Below, piece by piece: positions 24,180 to 25,322 of a stretch of 25,322 bases of DNA. Within the stretch, counting starts at the first letter, position 1, and each line of letters begins with the position of its first letter. Location of the stretch: the NCBI GenBank assembly GCA_026125925.1, contig JAHCKF010000014.1, positions 1 to 25,322 on the forward strand. Direction: 5' to 3'. Origin of the DNA: Pseudolabrys sp. Lineage in GTDB: Bacteria; Pseudomonadota; Alphaproteobacteria; Rhizobiales; Xanthobacteraceae. The notes under the pieces were generated by a model. That model saw only the letters and a list, made by a program, of their open reading frames with translations. It made no database searches and was not told the origin of the DNA. The position numbers were made by a program, and so were the translations under genes.

Positions 24180-24887
24180 ATGTCCGAGCGTAACCAAGTG
24201 AGTGATGACCTGGAGCGGCCGCCGCCGCCGCGTCAACTCGTGCTCGCGCTCGACCACGCCATCAGTTACGCGCGCGAGGATTTCCTCGAGGGGCCGTCGA
24301 ACGCCAAGGCCCTGGCGCTGATCGAGCGCTGGCCGGACTGGCCGGGCCGGCTGATCGCGCTCGTCGGACCGGAGGGCTCGGGCAAGAGCCATCTCGCCGC
24401 GATCTGGGCGGGGCTGAGCGGCGCGCGCGTCGTCATGGCCAAGCGCCTCGGCGATAGCGATCTGCCGTCGGCGCTCGCCACCGGCGCGTTGGTGGTCGAG
24501 GATATCGACACGCCGGGCCTCGACGAGCGGGCGCTGTTCCACCTGATCAACCTGGCGCGCGAGGAGGGGGCGGATGTGCTGTTCACCGCCCGGGTGTCGC
24601 CGCCATCGCTCATGGTTGGCATCCGCGACCTGCAATCCCGGTTGAGAATGCTGCCGGTGGTCGAACTGGAGGCGCCGGACGACGCCCTGCTGCGGGCGCT
24701 GATCGTCAAGCTCGCCGCCGACCGGCAGCTCCCCCTGGACGAGGGGGTCGTGAACTACCTCGCCAACCGCATCGAGCGCTCCTTCTCCGGCGTGCACCGG
24801 GCGGTTGCCCTCCTGGACGAGGAGGCGTTGCGCCGGCATCGGCCGGTGACCCGGGCGCTGGCCGCCGAGCTGTTCAGGGCGACTTAA
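24180..24887 (+). CDS. hdaA: DnaA regulatory inactivator HdaA
   Basis: A 235-residue DnaA-like AAA+ protein. The N-terminus has PRQLVLALDH (Gln19-Leu20-x-Leu22), resembling the Hda motif that binds the sliding clamp. Walker A GPEGSGKS is at residues 63-70 and Walker-B-like LVVEDID follows. It lacks the DnaA DNA-binding domain. In Caulobacter HdaA with the clamp stimulates ATP hydrolysis by DnaA and so prevents re-initiation. ATG 24180 is preceded by a run of related hexamers (TTCAAG, TTGAAG, TTCAGG) rather than a clear ribosome site; the open frame back to 23988 overlaps the permease gene and is not homologous. It starts 35 bases after the permease stop, so co-transcription is likely. Confidence 0.93.
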   Translation: MSERNQVSDDLERPPPPRQLVLALDHAISYAREDFLEGPSNAKALALIERWPDWPGRLIALVGPEGSGKSHLAAIWAGLSGARVVMAKRLGDSDLPSALATGALVVEDIDTPGLDERALFHLINLAREEGADVLFTARVSPPSLMVGIRDLQSRLRMLPVVELEAPDDALLRALIVKLAADRQLPLDEGVVNYLANRIERSFSGVHRAVALLDEEALRRHRPVTRALAAELFRAT

Positions 24888-24905
24888 CGCGGGCCGCATA
24901 AGGTC

Positions 24906-24936
24906 TTGACGCAACCCGGCCGGCGGCGCCGAATTG
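24906..24936 (+). promoter_or_regulatory. Weak candidate promoter for ppk1
   Basis: TTGACG (24906-24911) is a good -35, but the best downstream match, GAATTG at 24931-24936, is a poor -10 with a 19-base spacer. The 116-base gap before ppk1 has no other clear signal apart from a CCGGCCGG palindrome near 24917. Confidence 0.25.
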
Positions 24937-25003
24937 ATCCTCCAGCGACCGCGCCAGCCCCGGCAAGCGGTGGCTAAATCGCCTTCTCAGGTTCTGCTTC
25001 ATC

Positions 25004-25322
25004 ATGAAAGAAAGTCTAGAAGCCTCTGTTTCTCCTGATGAAACCTTGTTCACCGAAGAGGTGAAGAAGCTGCCGGCCGCTGCGCCTGAACCAGCGGAGG
25101 CGACGCTGCGCGAGCAGCCGGAGCGCTTCATCAACCGTGAAATCTCCTGGCTCCAGTTCAACCGCCGGGTCCTCGAAGAGGCCGCCAATGACAGCCATCC
25201 GCTGCTCGAGCGGGTTCGCTTTCTGTCGATTTCCGCCAACAACCTTGACGAATTCTTCATGGTCCGGGTCGCCGGCCTCAAGGGCCAGATGCGCCAGGGC
25301 ATCTCCACCCGCAGCCCCGAAG
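25004..25322 (+). CDS. ppk1: Polyphosphate kinase PPK1 (3' end beyond window)
   Basis: The first 106 codons are present. Residues 1-40 form an acidic, Pro/Ala-rich leader of low conservation. From residue 41 the sequence is the PPK1 N-terminal domain: [20 protein letters not shown], then [34 protein letters not shown]1 makes long-chain polyphosphate reversibly from ATP. The catalytic histidines lie downstream of the window. ATG 25004 has no strong ribosome site (GGTTCTGCTTCATC upstream), so a slightly different start is possible. The hdaA-ppk1 neighbourhood is typical of Hyphomicrobiales. Confidence 0.95.
   Translation, partial: MKESLEASVSPDETLFTEEVKKLPAAAPEPAEATLREQPERFINREISWLQFNRRVLEEAANDSHPLLERVRFLSISANNLDEFFMVRVAGLKGQMRQGISTRSPE

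Overview
This window reads as ordinary core chromosome of a GC-rich alphaproteobacterium, most likely Hyphomicrobiales (the Bradyrhizobiaceae/Xanthobacteraceae side). That placement rests on gene order and protein flavour (mltG-yicC-gmk; lptF-lptG-lptD-surA-pdxA-rsmA; purM/purN divergent from a CDP-alcohol phosphatidyltransferase, an AI-2E/PerM-type permease, hdaA and ppk1), not on any marker RNA. I found no rRNA, tRNA, CRISPR array, prophage, insertion sequence or plasmid function. Twenty-four protein genes are supported. The first (mltG) and last (ppk1) are cut by the window edges.

Layout. (1) 2-2331, plus strand: mltG fragment, yicC, gmk (cell wall, RNA turnover, GMP kinase). (2) 2344-2416: a REP-like palindromic element in the convergent gap. 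(3) 2423-10035, minus strand: a tightly packed envelope operon read lptF>lptG>lptD>surA-like>pdxA>rsmA. It holds the inner-membrane and outer-membrane ends of the LPS transport bridge and a periplasmic chaperone, followed by vitamin B6 and rRNA methylation genes. (4) 10036-10407: divergent control region. (5) 10408-13128, plus: pepA, holC and a small lipoprotein. (6) 13140-15583, minus: ABC-F ATPase (YheS type) with an upstream DinB-family gene. (7) 15767-19244, plus: ndk, a TerC-family membrane protein behind a perfect inverted repeat, and a solitary molybdopterin oxidoreductase. (8) 19247-20409: a branched palindromic repeat, then two tandem DoxX-family genes on the minus strand. (9) 20515-22249, minus: purM>purN with a structured leader. 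(10) 22460-25322, plus: pgsA-like phosphatidyltransferase (TTG start), permease, hdaA and the 5' part of ppk1.

How the genes work together. The clearest functional unit is LPS export and outer-membrane assembly. LptF and LptG form the membrane part of the ABC extractor, LptD is the outer-membrane translocon, and the SurA-like chaperone probably helps fold LptD. MltG tunes glycan length, while Gmk and Ndk handle nucleotide phosphorylation. PurM and PurN are two steps of purine synthesis. HdaA and HolC belong to replication control and the replisome.

I do not see a convincing undescribed multi-gene system here. The most useful leads are small-scale: an inverted repeat in front of terC, a possible attenuator-like leader in front of purM, two or three repetitive palindromes, cysteine patterns in LptD and the SurA-like protein, and an orphan molybdoenzyme.
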